A stretch of 31,694 nt of DNA from Verrucomicrobiaceae bacterium (GTDB lineage: Bacteria; Verrucomicrobiota; Verrucomicrobiae; Verrucomicrobiales; Akkermansiaceae), in the NCBI GenBank assembly GCA_003820635.1, contig RPOS01000031.1:1-31694 (forward strand), in the 5' to 3' direction. The notes under the pieces were generated by a model, which worked only from the letters and a program-made list of their open reading frames with translations, was not told the DNA's origin and did not search any database. Position numbers and translations under genes: made by a program. Shown in pieces: positions 15,390 through 24,370 of this stretch (position 1 is the first letter of the stretch; the number at the start of each line of letters is the position of its first letter).

Positions 15390-18300
15390 TTATTTCACCA
15401 CCTTGTAGCGTGCAAACACCTTGGCCGGGCTGCCTCCGGTGATGGTCGCGGTGACTTCCACCAGATCCGGCGTGCCCGCCGCGACGGTCACTGGCGCGCC
15501 GAAAGTCACGGTGATGCCGCCGGCGCTCGCGCTCGAGGCCCGCCAGTTGGTGAGATCCGTGGACCACTCGTAGCTGGCCGTCAGATCCGATGCCGGCGTG
15601 GCGTTGCGCGTGTGCCGGAAAATCAGGTTGCCGCTGCTGGTGGAAACATTCGTCAACCCTTGGCTGGGGGCCGCCGGGCTGCTGCCCAGGATGTTTTCCA
15701 GGGAGTTGGCCAAACCGTCATTGTCGGGGTCGCCCGTGGCACTGAGGTCCGGGTTGGTGAAGCCGCTGAAATCGTAGCCGGACATCCAGTTGGCAAAGGT
15801 GTTGGAAGGCGGCACCACCGGCACGTTGGAGATGCCGGGCGTGTCTTTGACATCCGCGAGCACCGAGTTGTCGGGCGTCTGGGTCGTGCCAAAAGGTCCG
15901 AGCGCCCAGGTTCCTCCATCCGCCGTGCGATACACATGACTGGTGGCGGCATCTCCAGCCATACCGACGCCCGGGCCGATGTTCAGGAAACCCAGCGAAC
16001 TGCCGTATGCCAATTCGGTTTCGCTGGGGATACTCACATTGCTGAGCAGGCCGATGCCGTCCGCAATGAATGCCCATGGCGTGGAATCGAGGGTGCCGTC
16101 GTCGTTTGTATCCAAATCCTGACCGTTGCTTCCGGTGAACCCGGAAACGAGCAGGTGGGTGACGTTGTCTTCGTTCTCGAAATCCAGGTTTGTAACCAAC
16201 TGGTCCGGCGTCGCGGTGAAGTCAGCGACTTGATCGCCATCGGTATCGGAATCCACCGGCAGGCTGGCCTGCTTGGCGACGAGATAAAACTCACCGGGCT
16301 GCAGGGTGACGCCAGTGGCCAGGGCCGTGACGTTTTCAATCACTCCACTGCCACCGGTTCCGTCCCCAATCACGATGTAGCTCAAATTATCGAGGCTGAC
16401 CGCTACCGATCCAGCGTTGTAGAGCTCGAAGTATTCGAAACCATCACCATTGTCGTCGTCCACCCGGATTTCGTTGATGACCACCGGGAAGGTCGGGTCG
16501 GTCGGGTCATCCAGCACGGTGACCTGGGCGCTGGCCGGCAGGAAGCCGATGGCCGAGACGGTGAAGGTGACTGCTTGGTCGCCGATGAGCCAGAGATTGT
16601 CTTTGGCATTGATGACGAACTGCGCGCTGCTTTGTCCGGCAGGGATTGTCACGGAGACCGCCTCATCCGCCACTTCCGCCACGCTGCTGTTGCTGCTTGC
16701 GATCAGGACGATGAGATCAGAGCTGGTGTCTCCGCTGCGGGTGACGGTAGCGGTGGAAGTGGATGGGGCGGTGCTTTCGTTGATCGATGAGGGACTGAGG
16801 CTGAGCGTGAGGGTGCCGATGGGCTGGCTGGCGCTCAGATACCAGGCGTCGCTCTCCAGCGCGGATGCCACTTCCGCCAGCGTCTTGGTGGCCCAGACAC
16901 CGGAGTAGTTGAGGATGGAGGAGCCGCTGTTGAAATCGAAGCCAGGGCCATGGTTCAGACGGTAAAACGATTTGTCCGCACCATCGTTGGCGACGAAGGA
17001 AACCGCGTCCACCACCTCAGCCTGGGTGAAGCCGGGGCCATTGTAGAGCACCACGCTGTCGTCGCCGTTGAAGGCGGTGCAGCCGCCGTTGTCGGAGACA
17101 TCAAAGTTGGCAGCGGCATACACAGGAACCGTGGCTGCGGAATTCGCCACCAGCAGGCTGCCGTTGGCCGGAATGATGTAGCCGCTCAAATCCGTGATGC
17201 GGGTGGTGGTGTTGGTGCCGGATTTCCAGTCCTGGTTGTTGGCAGGAGAGGTGTTGCTCCATGCCGTCACCCTGTAGCCATCCAGCGCGATGTCGCTGCC
17301 GGTCAGGTTTTTCAGCTCGATGAATTTGTCACTGGAGGCCCCCTCGTAATACTGGCTGATGACCACGGCCGGCGCGGCGCGGGTGGTGAAGTTCCATGTG
17401 GAGGAGCCGGAAATGGCGGCCGTGCCGTTGGTGGCGGCATCGGTGAAGGCACCGGCGCTGACTTCCACGTAGTAGCCGGTGGCGTAATCGAGCACCACGG
17501 AGGGATCGATGGTGGCGGTGCTGCCGGAGACGGTGACCTGGCCGCTGGAAACCGCGATGCTCTCCACAACGCTGGCGTCCGAACTCTTCTTGATCGCCAC
17601 CGTGCCGTTGCCTTTGACGATGCCCTCGTCATAGGAAATCACCAGATTGGTGGTGGGTATGGCGTTGCTGCTGTTGTCCGCCGGAGCAAAGGAAACGCGG
17701 GCCGGCGCGGTGAGATCCGGCGTGGAGGTGGTGAAGTTCCAGGTGGTGGTGTCGGCAATGCCCGTGAAGTTGTTGTTTGCCGCATCCTTGAAAGCCCCGG
17801 CGTCGATGTTGACGTAATAGGCGGTGCTGGATGCGAGGCTGGCCGGCAGCGTGATCGTGGCCGTGACACCGCTGACACTGACCGCCGTGTCCGTCACCGG
17901 AATTGTTGTCACCGTGCTATTGCCCGTGAGCGTGATGTTGCCCGTGCCCTTGGTGATGTTCTCGCTGAACACGATCACCAGTGCGGTGGTCGCAGCGGCC
18001 GGAACATTCGTCGCATTGTCCGCAGGCGTCCGAGTGGCGATCGTGGGTGGGGTGGTGTCGATTCCAGTGGTCCACTGGAAATTGTCGATCATGATGCGTT
18101 CTCCATTTGTCCTGACCACCCGGACCTTGAGTTGGCCCGCCGTCACTGTTGTGGGGGATGGCAAGGTGAATGTGAGTGTTTTCCATGCGCTGGAGTTATC
18201 TAGAAACGCATTGTTGATGGCAATGCCCGTGGACGTGTAAGTGGCGCCGGAATCCGTGCTGTATTCGACTGTGTAAATTGGATCGGGATTCCCATCCCAA

Positions 18301-18680
18301 CACCGAACATCAAAACCAAAGCCTGCAATGGTCATGGAGGCACCGTAGGTAGCCGTTAACATTGAACCACTGCCGTCTTGCAATCTCCAAGAATATGTCC
18401 CTAAGGCTCCAGGAAAACCATCCTGTACGGATGTGCCGTTTCTAATAACGCTGGTGCCCATAAAATTCCAGTTAGCTTCCGTATAGCTGTGATTGGAATA
18501 AGATGTGAAAGAGCCGCTTCCTTGTGTCCAGTTTGCAGCTGTATCGAAATTGATGGTGCTGGTGCTTTGGGCGTTTGCTGCAAGCGGGCTGGCGATCATC
18601 GCTGCAACGGCGATCCATTTCGTCCAGCGGGCGTGGCCGGGCTGGCGGGGAGGGGTTGAGGGAGTTGTTTGGAATTTCAT
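15390..18680 (-). CDS. Large secreted lamin-tail / Ig-like domain protein
   Basis: The 1096-residue protein begins with a signal peptide (WIAVAAMIASPLAANAQ, about 21-38). Domains in order: a beta-sandwich region (about 40-205); two SbsA/Big_5-type Ig-like domains (about 208-320 and 325-430), each with the ADN(A/S)(T/S)N and YYV(N/E) patterns ending WNFTT; a lamin-tail domain (about 432-600; ISQYYEGASSDKFIELKN); a Calx-beta-like region (about 625-720); a second lamin-tail domain (about 725-880; VINEIRVDDDNGDGFEYFEL); and a calcium-binding-like DPDNDGLANSLENILG (about 983-998), with a C-terminal beta domain ending FARYKVVK. Such proteins are abundant in Verrucomicrobiota and are probably exported and surface-bound or released; the role is unknown. 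ATG 18680 fits the signal peptide better than the upstream codons. Long antisense frames over it are artefacts. Confidence 0.88.
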   Translation of the reverse strand: MKFQTTPSTPPRQPGHARWTKWIAVAAMIASPLAANAQSTSTINFDTAANWTQGSGSFTSYSNHSYTEANWNFMGTSVIRNGTSVQDGFPGALGTYSWRLQDGSGSMLTATYGASMTIAGFGFDVRCWDGNPDPIYTVEYSTDSGATYTSTGIAINNAFLDNSSAWKTLTFTLPSPTTVTAGQLKVRVVRTNGERIMIDNFQWTTGIDTTPPTIATRTPADNATNVPAAATTALVIVFSENITKGTGNITLTGNSTVTTIPVTDTAVSVSGVTATITLPASLASSTAYYVNIDAGAFKDAANNNFTGIADTTTWNFTTSTPDLTAPARVSFAPADNSSNAIPTTNLVISYDEGIVKGNGTVAIKKSSDASVVESIAVSSGQVTVSGSTATIDPSVVLDYATGYYVEVSAGAFTDAATNGTAAISGSSTWNFTTRAAPAVVISQYYEGASSDKFIELKNLTGSDIALDGYRVTAWSNTSPANNQDWKSGTNTTTRITDLSGYIIPANGSLLVANSAATVPVYAAANFDVSDNGGCTAFNGDDSVVLYNGPGFTQAEVVDAVSFVANDGADKSFYRLNHGPGFDFNSGSSILNYSGVWATKTLAEVASALESDAWYLSASQPIGTLTLSLSPSSINESTAPSTSTATVTRSGDTSSDLIVLIASSNSSVAEVADEAVSVTIPAGQSSAQFVINAKDNLWLIGDQAVTFTVSAIGFLPASAQVTVLDDPTDPTFPVVINEIRVDDDNGDGFEYFELYNAGSVAVSLDNLSYIVIGDGTGGSGVIENVTALATGVTLQPGEFYLVAKQASLPVDSDTDGDQVADFTATPDQLVTNLDFENEDNVTHLLVSGFTGSNGQDLDTNDDGTLDSTPWAFIADGIGLLSNVSIPSETELAYGSSLGFLNIGPGVGMAGDAATSHVYRTADGGTWALGPFGTTQTPDNSVLADVKDTPGISNVPVVPPSNTFANWMSGYDFSGFTNPDLSATGDPDNDGLANSLENILGSSPAAPSQGLTNVSTSSGNLIFRHTRNATPASDLTASYEWSTDLTNWRASSASAGGITVTFGAPVTVAAGTPDLVEVTATITGGSPAKVFARYKVVK

Positions 18681-18867
18681 GGTGGGGATGGTTAGGGGAA
18701 ACGTTGGGGAAGTTGCGGAGCGGACGGCGGAGCGCACGCTTTGAAATGTGTCGCATTCGTTACCGGGGGTAAGAAAAGTAAAATGTGCGCCAGCGGCGGG
18801 AATTTTTCGGACGGCGGGCGCGGGTGGCCTTGGAGCAGGGCCGACTCATCAAAAAGATCCGGATCCA

Positions 18868-18902
18868 CCGCAAAGCCGCAGAAGCCGCAAAGGGTCGCAA
18901 AG
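18868..18902. repeat. Degenerate tandem CCGCAAAG repeat
   Basis: Four consecutive 8-9-bp units read ccgcaaag, ccgcagaag, ccgcaaagg and gtcgcaaag. I recall similar CGCAAAG/CGCAGAAG tracts in intergenic DNA of Verrucomicrobiota and Planctomycetes, which points to a dispersed repeat remnant rather than a regulatory site. Confidence 0.5.
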
Positions 18903-18923
18903 AATCCGGGGAATGGGCTTCCA

Positions 18924-18963
18924 GCCCGCCTCGGACGGCGGGCACTGGTCCGCCGGCTTTTTT
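18924..18963 (+). promoter_or_regulatory. Mutually exclusive hairpins, attenuator-like
   Basis: Hairpin A pairs GCCCGCC (18924-18930) with GGCGGGC (18937-18943). Hairpin B pairs CGGCGG (18936-18941) with CCGCCG (18950-18955) and is followed by GC and TTTTTT (18958-18963). The two share 18936-18943, so only one can form, and B has the layout of an intrinsic terminator. They lie about 130 bp ahead of the dehydrogenase ATG. They may equally be remnants of a palindromic repeat. Confidence 0.3.
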
Positions 18964-19006
18964 GCGAAGGCTGGATCCTGCCTGCCGTTGCGGCTTTCCC
19001 CGGCAT

Positions 19007-19027
19007 GTCCGGGCTGGAATCCCGGAC
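19007..19027. repeat. Short dyad GTCCGGG/CCCGGAC
   Basis: A 7-bp perfect stem with a 7-base loop (CTGGAAT). It is not followed by a T-run. It belongs to the same palindrome-rich spacer and is probably a repeat remnant. Confidence 0.35.
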
Positions 19028-19091
19028 GCCGCAGCCTCAGCCCGGGGGTTTGGAGTGGCCAAGCGGCGGGCGGCGGCCTAGGAAACGAGCC

Positions 19092-20051
19092 ATGCACATC
19101 GTCATTCTGGATGGCCACACCCTCAATCCCGGCGACAACCCATGGACGCCGCTGGAGCAACTCGGCACCCTCACCGTGCACGAGCGCACGCCGGAGGACC
19201 TCATTGTCAGCCGCGCGGCGGAAGCGGATATCGTGCTCACCAACAAGACGCCGCTCTCCGCCGCCACGCTCGCCCGGCTGCCAAAACTCCAAATGGTTTC
19301 CGTGCTGGCCACCGGCTACAACATCGTGGATGTGGCGGCGGCCCGCGCGCGCGGCATCCCGGTGTGCAACGTGCCGGGCTACAGCACCAACGCCGTGGCG
19401 GAGTTCGTGATGGCGCTGGTCCTGGATTTCTTCAAGCAGGCGCGCTTCCACAGCGAGCTCGTCCACCAGGGAGAATGGCAGCGCTGCCCGGATTTTTGTT
19501 TCTGGCAAAACCCGCATTTCAGCGAACTGGCCGGCAAAACCATCGGCATCGTCGGCTTCGGTGCCATCGGCCGGCGCCTCGGCGAGTTGGCCGCCGCCTT
19601 CCAGATGAGAGTGCTGGCGTCCAGCCGCTCGCGCCAGGCGGACGTTTCCTACCCTTTCGAGTGGGAGGATGCGGATGGCATTTTCGCCCGCGCCGATGTG
19701 GTCTCGCTGCATTGTCCGCTGACGCCGGAAACCGATGGCCTGGTCAACAAGCACCGGCTCTCGCTCATGAAACCCGGTGCCTTTCTCGTCAACACCGCCC
19801 GCGGCCCGCTGGTGGTCGAGCAGGACCTCTGCGACGCGCTCAACGCCGGCACCATCGCCGGCGCTGCCTGCGATGTGGTTTCCGCCGAGCCGATCCACGC
19901 GGACAACCCGCTGCTGCGCGCCAAAAACCTCACCCTCACTCCCCACATCGCGTGGGCCGCGCTGGAGGCGCGCCGCCGCCTGATGGAGATCACCGCCGGC
20001 AATATCGCCGCGTTTCTAACCGGCAAGCCGGTCAACGTGGTCAATCCTTGA
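19092..20051 (+). CDS. D-2-hydroxyacid dehydrogenase (hydroxypyruvate/glycerate type)
   Basis: The 319-residue NAD(P)-dependent enzyme reduces 2-oxoacids to D-2-hydroxyacids. The nucleotide site is TIGIVGFGAIGRRLGE (about 150-165). The catalytic triad is visible as Arg237 in NTARGPLV, Glu266 in SAEPIHADNP and His285 in LTPHIAWA. The hydroxypyruvate reductase / glycerate dehydrogenase assignment rests on overall pattern (ATGYNIVDVAAARARGIPV, PGYSTNAVAEFVMAL) and on the neighbouring glycerate kinase. ATG 19092 is the family start; the frame is open far upstream without homology. Its stop overlaps the convergent glycerate kinase gene by 11 bp. It contains only the near-miss CTAACC near 20015, not CTAACA. 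Confidence 0.9.
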   Translation: MHIVILDGHTLNPGDNPWTPLEQLGTLTVHERTPEDLIVSRAAEADIVLTNKTPLSAATLARLPKLQMVSVLATGYNIVDVAAARARGIPVCNVPGYSTNAVAEFVMALVLDFFKQARFHSELVHQGEWQRCPDFCFWQNPHFSELAGKTIGIVGFGAIGRRLGELAAAFQMRVLASSRSRQADVSYPFEWEDADGIFARADVVSLHCPLTPETDGLVNKHRLSLMKPGAFLVNTARGPLVVEQDLCDALNAGTIAGAACDVVSAEPIHADNPLLRAKNLTLTPHIAWAALEARRRLMEITAGNIAAFLTGKPVNVVNP

Positions 20052-21171
20052 GAATCGACGCGGCGGATTCCAACAAATCCCCCGCCCGCGCCATGAGCTC
20101 ATCGGGCGGCAGGCCGCTGGCGGCGAGCTCGTGCACGGCATCAAACAAGCCGCTATCCCGCGCGGCGGCATCCGCCCGGCCGCAGAAGGCGATCACCGGC
20201 TTGCCATGACGGCGTGCCAGCCGGGCGATGGCCACCGGGCCCTTGCCGGTGAGGCTTTGCGCATCCAGCGAGCCCTCGCCGGTGACGATGAGATCGGCCG
20301 CAGCCACGCTTTGCTCAAGGCCGGTGAGCGAGGCGAGCAGGTCGAAGCCCGGCACCAACCGGGCCGCGGCGAAATGAAGCAACCCGAAGCCAAGCCCCCC
20401 GGCGGCTCCGGCACCGGGGCATTGCGCGTTTTCCTCACCGCCGGAAACGCGCACCAAGGTTTCCAGAAAATCCTCCAGCACGGGCATGGACGCGGCATCC
20501 GCCCCCTTTTGCGGGCCGAAGACGCGGGTGGCCCCGGCAGGACCTAACAGCGGGCTTTCCACATCGCAGGCCACGGTCACCGGTGGCAGGGGCACGCAGC
20601 CGGACATGTCGATGCGGGCCAGTTTCCCTGCAAGCTCCGCGGGCGTCGCACAGAGTTCGCAGCCATGCGCATCGAGAAAGCGCACGCCGAGCGCGGCGGC
20701 CATGCCCGCGCCACCGTCGTTGGTGGCACTGCCGCCGAGACCGATCACCAGCCGCCTGGCACCGCTGCCGTCAATGGCGTGGCGCATCATTTCACCCGTG
20801 CCAAAGGTCGAGGCGCGCAGGACGTCGCGCTCATCCGGCGCGATCCGCCACATGCCGGAGGCCTCCGCCATTTCCATCACCGCCAGCGGGCCATCGGCGG
20901 CACTGGCTAACAGATAACGCGCGGTGACCGGCCGGCCGAGGGCGTCATGGGCGGAAACCTCGACCCACTGCCCACAGAGCGGGATTTCCAACGATGCGGT
21001 AAAGCCCTCGCCGCCATCGGCGATGGGGCGCGTCTCGATGAGGGCCTCTGGAAAACGCCGCGCGAGGCCATCGGCGATGGCGGCGCAGGCTCCAGCCGCA
21101 TCCAGCGAGCCCTTGAACTTGTCACAGGCGACGAGGATGCGTGCGGGTGGATGCAGCAGTGTCGTGACCAT
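20041..21171 (-). CDS. garK: Glycerate kinase (GarK/GlxK family)
   Basis: This family phosphorylates D-glycerate, generally to 2-phosphoglycerate, feeding glycolysis. The 376-residue protein has ACDKFKGSLDA at the N terminus, the signature ADGGEGF, GLGGSATNDGGAGMAAALG, TVACDVESPLLGP, FGPQKGA and VTGEGSLDAQSLTGKGP, all typical of the COG1929 glycerate kinases. ATG 21171 fits the usual start. It converges on the dehydrogenase gene, overlapping it by 11 bp, so the pair handles hydroxypyruvate to D-glycerate to phosphoglycerate but from separate promoters. Two CTAACAG words lie at 20544 and 20907. Confidence 0.93.
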   Translation of the reverse strand: MVTTLLHPPARILVACDKFKGSLDAAGACAAIADGLARRFPEALIETRPIADGGEGFTASLEIPLCGQWVEVSAHDALGRPVTARYLLASAADGPLAVMEMAEASGMWRIAPDERDVLRASTFGTGEMMRHAIDGSGARRLVIGLGGSATNDGGAGMAAALGVRFLDAHGCELCATPAELAGKLARIDMSGCVPLPPVTVACDVESPLLGPAGATRVFGPQKGADAASMPVLEDFLETLVRVSGGEENAQCPGAGAAGGLGFGLLHFAAARLVPGFDLLASLTGLEQSVAAADLIVTGEGSLDAQSLTGKGPVAIARLARRHGKPVIAFCGRADAAARDSGLFDAVHELAASGLPPDELMARAGDLLESAASILKD

Positions 21172-21361
21172 GGGTGGAGAGCCCCATCAGATCATCCCGC
21201 ATGGCGGATCACAAGGACCACACCCGGAAATTATGGGAACACGCTCAAATGCGGCTGAGCATTTCAAAACCAGCGCGTAGCCGCCCCATGCGAAGCCTCA
21301 CAGACTCCGCCCGCATAATGGCAGAATAGCTGCCTGCCACACCCTTGAAAAACCGAAGATC

Positions 21362-22132
21362 ATGACAATCCATCTTTACCTGTCGCTCATTCCGGAGGCC
21401 CTTGTAGCGTCCCACCTGCCGCCGGAGGAATACGGAGCCTATCTCTCGCTGGGGCCGAAAAAACGCTCCCACGGCCAGGCTATTTTCTTCAAACTCGCGG
21501 ATTCCTATGCTCAGAAAAAACTCGAGGAATTTCCCGGCATCGCCGAGTTGCGCGATGGCCGCCTGCGCCGCTCCGCCTATCTCGGCATCCACAAAATCCT
21601 CGAACAAACGCCGCTCGACGCGCTTGAAACACTGCACCTCACCACCAACGACGGGCACGTGCTCACCCTGCATCCCGGTGAATACATCCCGGACCCGGGC
21701 CCCCGCTATCATCTCTATCAGGAATTCTGCCCGGTCACCCCGCGGGTGGCCAGCACGCTCGAACCCCGCGAGTTCGCCGCCACCATCACGGACACCAGCA
21801 AGCCGGTTTCGCTGCCCGCCGTGGCCTTTGCAGAACTGACACTCGACCGCCTCGGAGACGATCCCGAGGCGAATGGCGTGGACAACCTCCCCTACCGCAG
21901 CATCGAGCACTTGCGCGACTGCCTGCGGGAACTGCGCGCGAAACAAACCAAGTCCACCAAGCTCGTGGTGCGCTATCTCGAACAGGACGTCCTTTTCCGC
22001 ACGATCCTCGGCGGCTTCTACGTGGGTTCGCAAGGAGGCGCCTTCCGCTTTTTCCCCATGCCAAGCCGCGATGAACTGGAAACCACCCATTATGCCTGGT
22101 GGCGCTCTGCGCTGCGCAGCACCGGACTCTAA
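21362..22132 (+). CDS. Unknown conserved-looking protein upstream of hppA
   Basis: I do not recognise this 256-residue protein. It has no signal peptide or membrane helix. The N terminus (MTIHLYLSLIPEALVASHLP, then YGAYLSLGPKKRSHGQAIFF) and the tail (RYLEQDVLFRTILGGFYVG, RFFPMPSRDELETTHYAWW) look ordered and conserved in style. The hppA gene starts 30 bp after its stop on the same strand, so they may form a transcript. The 190-bp divergent spacer upstream, shared with glycerate kinase, contains a dyad AAATGC/GCATTT (21247-21264) that could be an operator. The function is open. Confidence 0.75.
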   Translation: MTIHLYLSLIPEALVASHLPPEEYGAYLSLGPKKRSHGQAIFFKLADSYAQKKLEEFPGIAELRDGRLRRSAYLGIHKILEQTPLDALETLHLTTNDGHVLTLHPGEYIPDPGPRYHLYQEFCPVTPRVASTLEPREFAATITDTSKPVSLPAVAFAELTLDRLGDDPEANGVDNLPYRSIEHLRDCLRELRAKQTKSTKLVVRYLEQDVLFRTILGGFYVGSQGGAFRFFPMPSRDELETTHYAWWRSALRSTGL

Positions 22133-22162
22133 TTCATTCCCTTTCCATCAACTGATCATCAC

Positions 22163-24367
22163 ATGCACTCCAATCTATTCTGGCTCATACCCGCCGCCTC
22201 GCTGCTCTCACTCGGCTACGCATTCTGGTTTTTCAAACGCATGGTCGCCTGCGACGAGGGCACGCCCCTCATGCGTGAGATCGCCCAACACGTCCGCGAG
22301 GGCGCGATGGCTTATCTCAAACAGCAATACAAGGTGGTGGCCATCGTTTTCGCCATCATGACGCTCATCTTCGTATGGCTGGCATACGGCCTCCATTTGC
22401 AGAACAAATGGGTGCCCTTCGCCTTCCTCACCGGCGGTCTGTTTTCCGGACTCGCCGGTTTTTTTGGCATGAAAACCGCGACCTATGCCTCCGCGCGGGT
22501 CGCCCACGCCGCCAATCAATCGCTGGATGCCGGCCTCCGCCTCGCCTTCCGCAGCGGCGCGGTGATGGGCCTGGTGGTTGTAGGCCTCGCACTGCTTGAC
22601 ATATCAATCTGGTTCCTCGTGTTGAACAAGTTCGTCACGGCCGCCAGCGAGGCCCAGCGGTTGATGGTCATCACCACCACCATGCTGACCTTCGGCATGG
22701 GCGCTTCGTTGCAGGCGCTCTTCGCCCGTGTCGGCGGCGGCATCTTCACCAAGGCGGCGGATGTCGGTGCCGACCTCGTCGGCAAGGTGGAAGCGGGTAT
22801 TCCCGAAGATGATCCTCGCAACCCGGCCACCATCGCCGACAACGTCGGTGACAACGTGGGTGACGTGGCCGGCATGGGTGCCGACCTTTACGAATCTTAT
22901 GTCGGATCGATCCTCGCCACCGCCGCGCTCGGAGCCGCCGCCTTCACCCAGGCCGGCCAGAACGAAAACGCCTTCAAAGCCATCCTCGCCCCCATGGTGG
23001 TGGCCGCCATCGGCACCATGCTCTCGATCATCGGGATCTTCGCCGTGCATGTGAAGAAAGGGGCCTCCCAAAAGGACCTGCTCAACGCCCTTGGCCGCGG
23101 TGTGAACCTCAGCTCGCTGCTGATTTTCGTCGCCTCGTTCTTTATCCTGAAAGCGTTCGATCTTCCGAACTACACCGGCATCTGGGGTGCCATCGTCGTG
23201 GGTCTGCTCACCGGCATCGTGATCGGCAAGGCCACCGAGTATTTCACCTCACAGGAATACAAGCCGACCAAGGACATCGCTGAAAGCGCCGCCACCGGCC
23301 CCGCCACGGTCATCATTTCCGGCCTCGGCACGGGCATGCTTTCCACCGTGGTGCCCGTGACGGCGGTCGTCGTCGGCACCACCTTCGCCTACTGTCTGGC
23401 CGCCGGAGACTGGCACTTCTCGCCGGACAGCATCGGCATGGGGCTCTATGGCATCGGCATCGCCGCTGTCGGCATGCTTTCCACACTGGGCATCACCCTC
23501 GCCACCGACGCCTACGGACCGATCGCCGACAACGCCGGCGGCAACGCCGAAATGGCCGGCCTGCCACCCGAAGTCCGCCGCCGCACCGATGCGCTCGATT
23601 CACTCGGCAACACCACCGCTGCCACCGGCAAGGGATTTGCCATCGGCTCCGCCGCCCTAACAGCCCTGGCGCTGCTCGCCTCCTATGTGGAAGAGCTCAA
23701 GATGGCCATGATGCACGCCGGACAGACCACCATGGAAGTCGCCAGCGTGCAGGTGCCGATCATCAGTGCCACGCTGACCCAGTTCATGACGCATTTCGAA
23801 GTCCATCTTCTCAATCCGAAGGTGATTCTCGGCGTGTTCATCGGCTCGATGATGTCCTTCGTCTTCTGCGGACTCACCATCAACGCCGTCGGCCGCGCCG
23901 CCCAGAGCATGGTCGAGGAAGTGCGCCGCCAGTTTAAGGAAAAACCCGGCATCCTCAGAGGCGAGGACAAGCCGGACTATGCGCGTTGTGTCGCCATCTC
24001 CACCCTCGGTGCCCAGCGTGAAATGATCCTGCCATCGATGCTCGCCGTGCTGGTGCCCATCGGCGTCGGTTTGATCTTCGGAGTTCCCGGCGTGTTCGGC
24101 CTGCTCAGCGGCGGCCTTGCCACCGGCTTCGTGCTCGCCGTGTTCATGGCCAACTCGGGCGGTGCCTGGGACAACGCCAAGAAATACGTCGAGGAAGGCC
24201 ACCTCGGTGGCAAGGGATCCGCCGCCCACAAGGCCACGGTCATCGGCGACACTATCGGCGACCCCTTCAAGGACACCGCCGGCCCCAGCCTGAACATCCT
24301 CATCAAGCTCATGAGCATGGTGTCGATCGTCACCGCGGGAGTGAACATCGCCTTCACCTTGTTCTGA
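22163..24367 (+). CDS. hppA: Membrane-bound K+-dependent pyrophosphatase, copy 1
   Basis: Membrane pyrophosphatases couple PPi hydrolysis to pumping of H+ and/or Na+. The 734-residue protein has about 16 membrane helices and all signature blocks: [52 protein letters not shown] and [16 protein letters not shown], then [15 protein letters not shown]. The potassium site reads [10 protein letters not shown]: Ala486 and Gly489 replace the Lys/Thr of K+-independent enzymes, so it is K+-dependent. The gate glutamate is present (Glu244 in DLYESYV). Whether it pumps Na+, H+ or both cannot be read safely. A second, diverged copy lies tail to tail 3 bp away. Confidence 0.95.
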   Translation: MHSNLFWLIPAASLLSLGYAFWFFKRMVACDEGTPLMREIAQHVREGAMAYLKQQYKVVAIVFAIMTLIFVWLAYGLHLQNKWVPFAFLTGGLFSGLAGFFGMKTATYASARVAHAANQSLDAGLRLAFRSGAVMGLVVVGLALLDISIWFLVLNKFVTAASEAQRLMVITTTMLTFGMGASLQALFARVGGGIFTKAADVGADLVGKVEAGIPEDDPRNPATIADNVGDNVGDVAGMGADLYESYVGSILATAALGAAAFTQAGQNENAFKAILAPMVVAAIGTMLSIIGIFAVHVKKGASQKDLLNALGRGVNLSSLLIFVASFFILKAFDLPNYTGIWGAIVVGLLTGIVIGKATEYFTSQEYKPTKDIAESAATGPATVIISGLGTGMLSTVVPVTAVVVGTTFAYCLAAGDWHFSPDSIGMGLYGIGIAAVGMLSTLGITLATDAYGPIADNAGGNAEMAGLPPEVRRRTDALDSLGNTTAATGKGFAIGSAALTALALLASYVEELKMAMMHAGQTTMEVASVQVPIISATLTQFMTHFEVHLLNPKVILGVFIGSMMSFVFCGLTINAVGRAAQSMVEEVRRQFKEKPGILRGEDKPDYARCVAISTLGAQREMILPSMLAVLVPIGVGLIFGVPGVFGLLSGGLATGFVLAVFMANSGGAWDNAKKYVEEGHLGGKGSAAHKATVIGDTIGDPFKDTAGPSLNILIKLMSMVSIVTAGVNIAFTLF

Positions 24368-24370
24368 GAA

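Larger units (their letters stand above)
18681..19091. other. 411-bp spacer with repeats and hairpins
   Basis: This divergent spacer between the surface-protein gene and the hydroxyacid dehydrogenase gene has no convincing gene. It contains a weak plus-strand promoter-like pair (TTCGTT 18756-18761, TAAAAT 18779-18784, 17-bp spacer), a degenerate tandem repeat (18868-18902), two overlapping hairpins with a T-run (18924-18963) and a further dyad (19007-19027). Open frames that cross it are extensions of the downstream gene frame or shadows. Confidence 0.5.

Noticed and set aside
15612..18203. Two long plus-strand open frames (392 and 417 codons) antisense to the surface-protein gene
   Set aside because: They are products of GC-rich codon bias opposite a clear multidomain secreted protein; the translations are Gly/Val/His/Arg-rich with no family pattern.
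18741..18755. TGTCGCATT near 18749 as a further copy of the RAYT inverted repeat
   Set aside because: Only about 9-10 bp are shared with the 32-bp repeat, too short to separate from chance.
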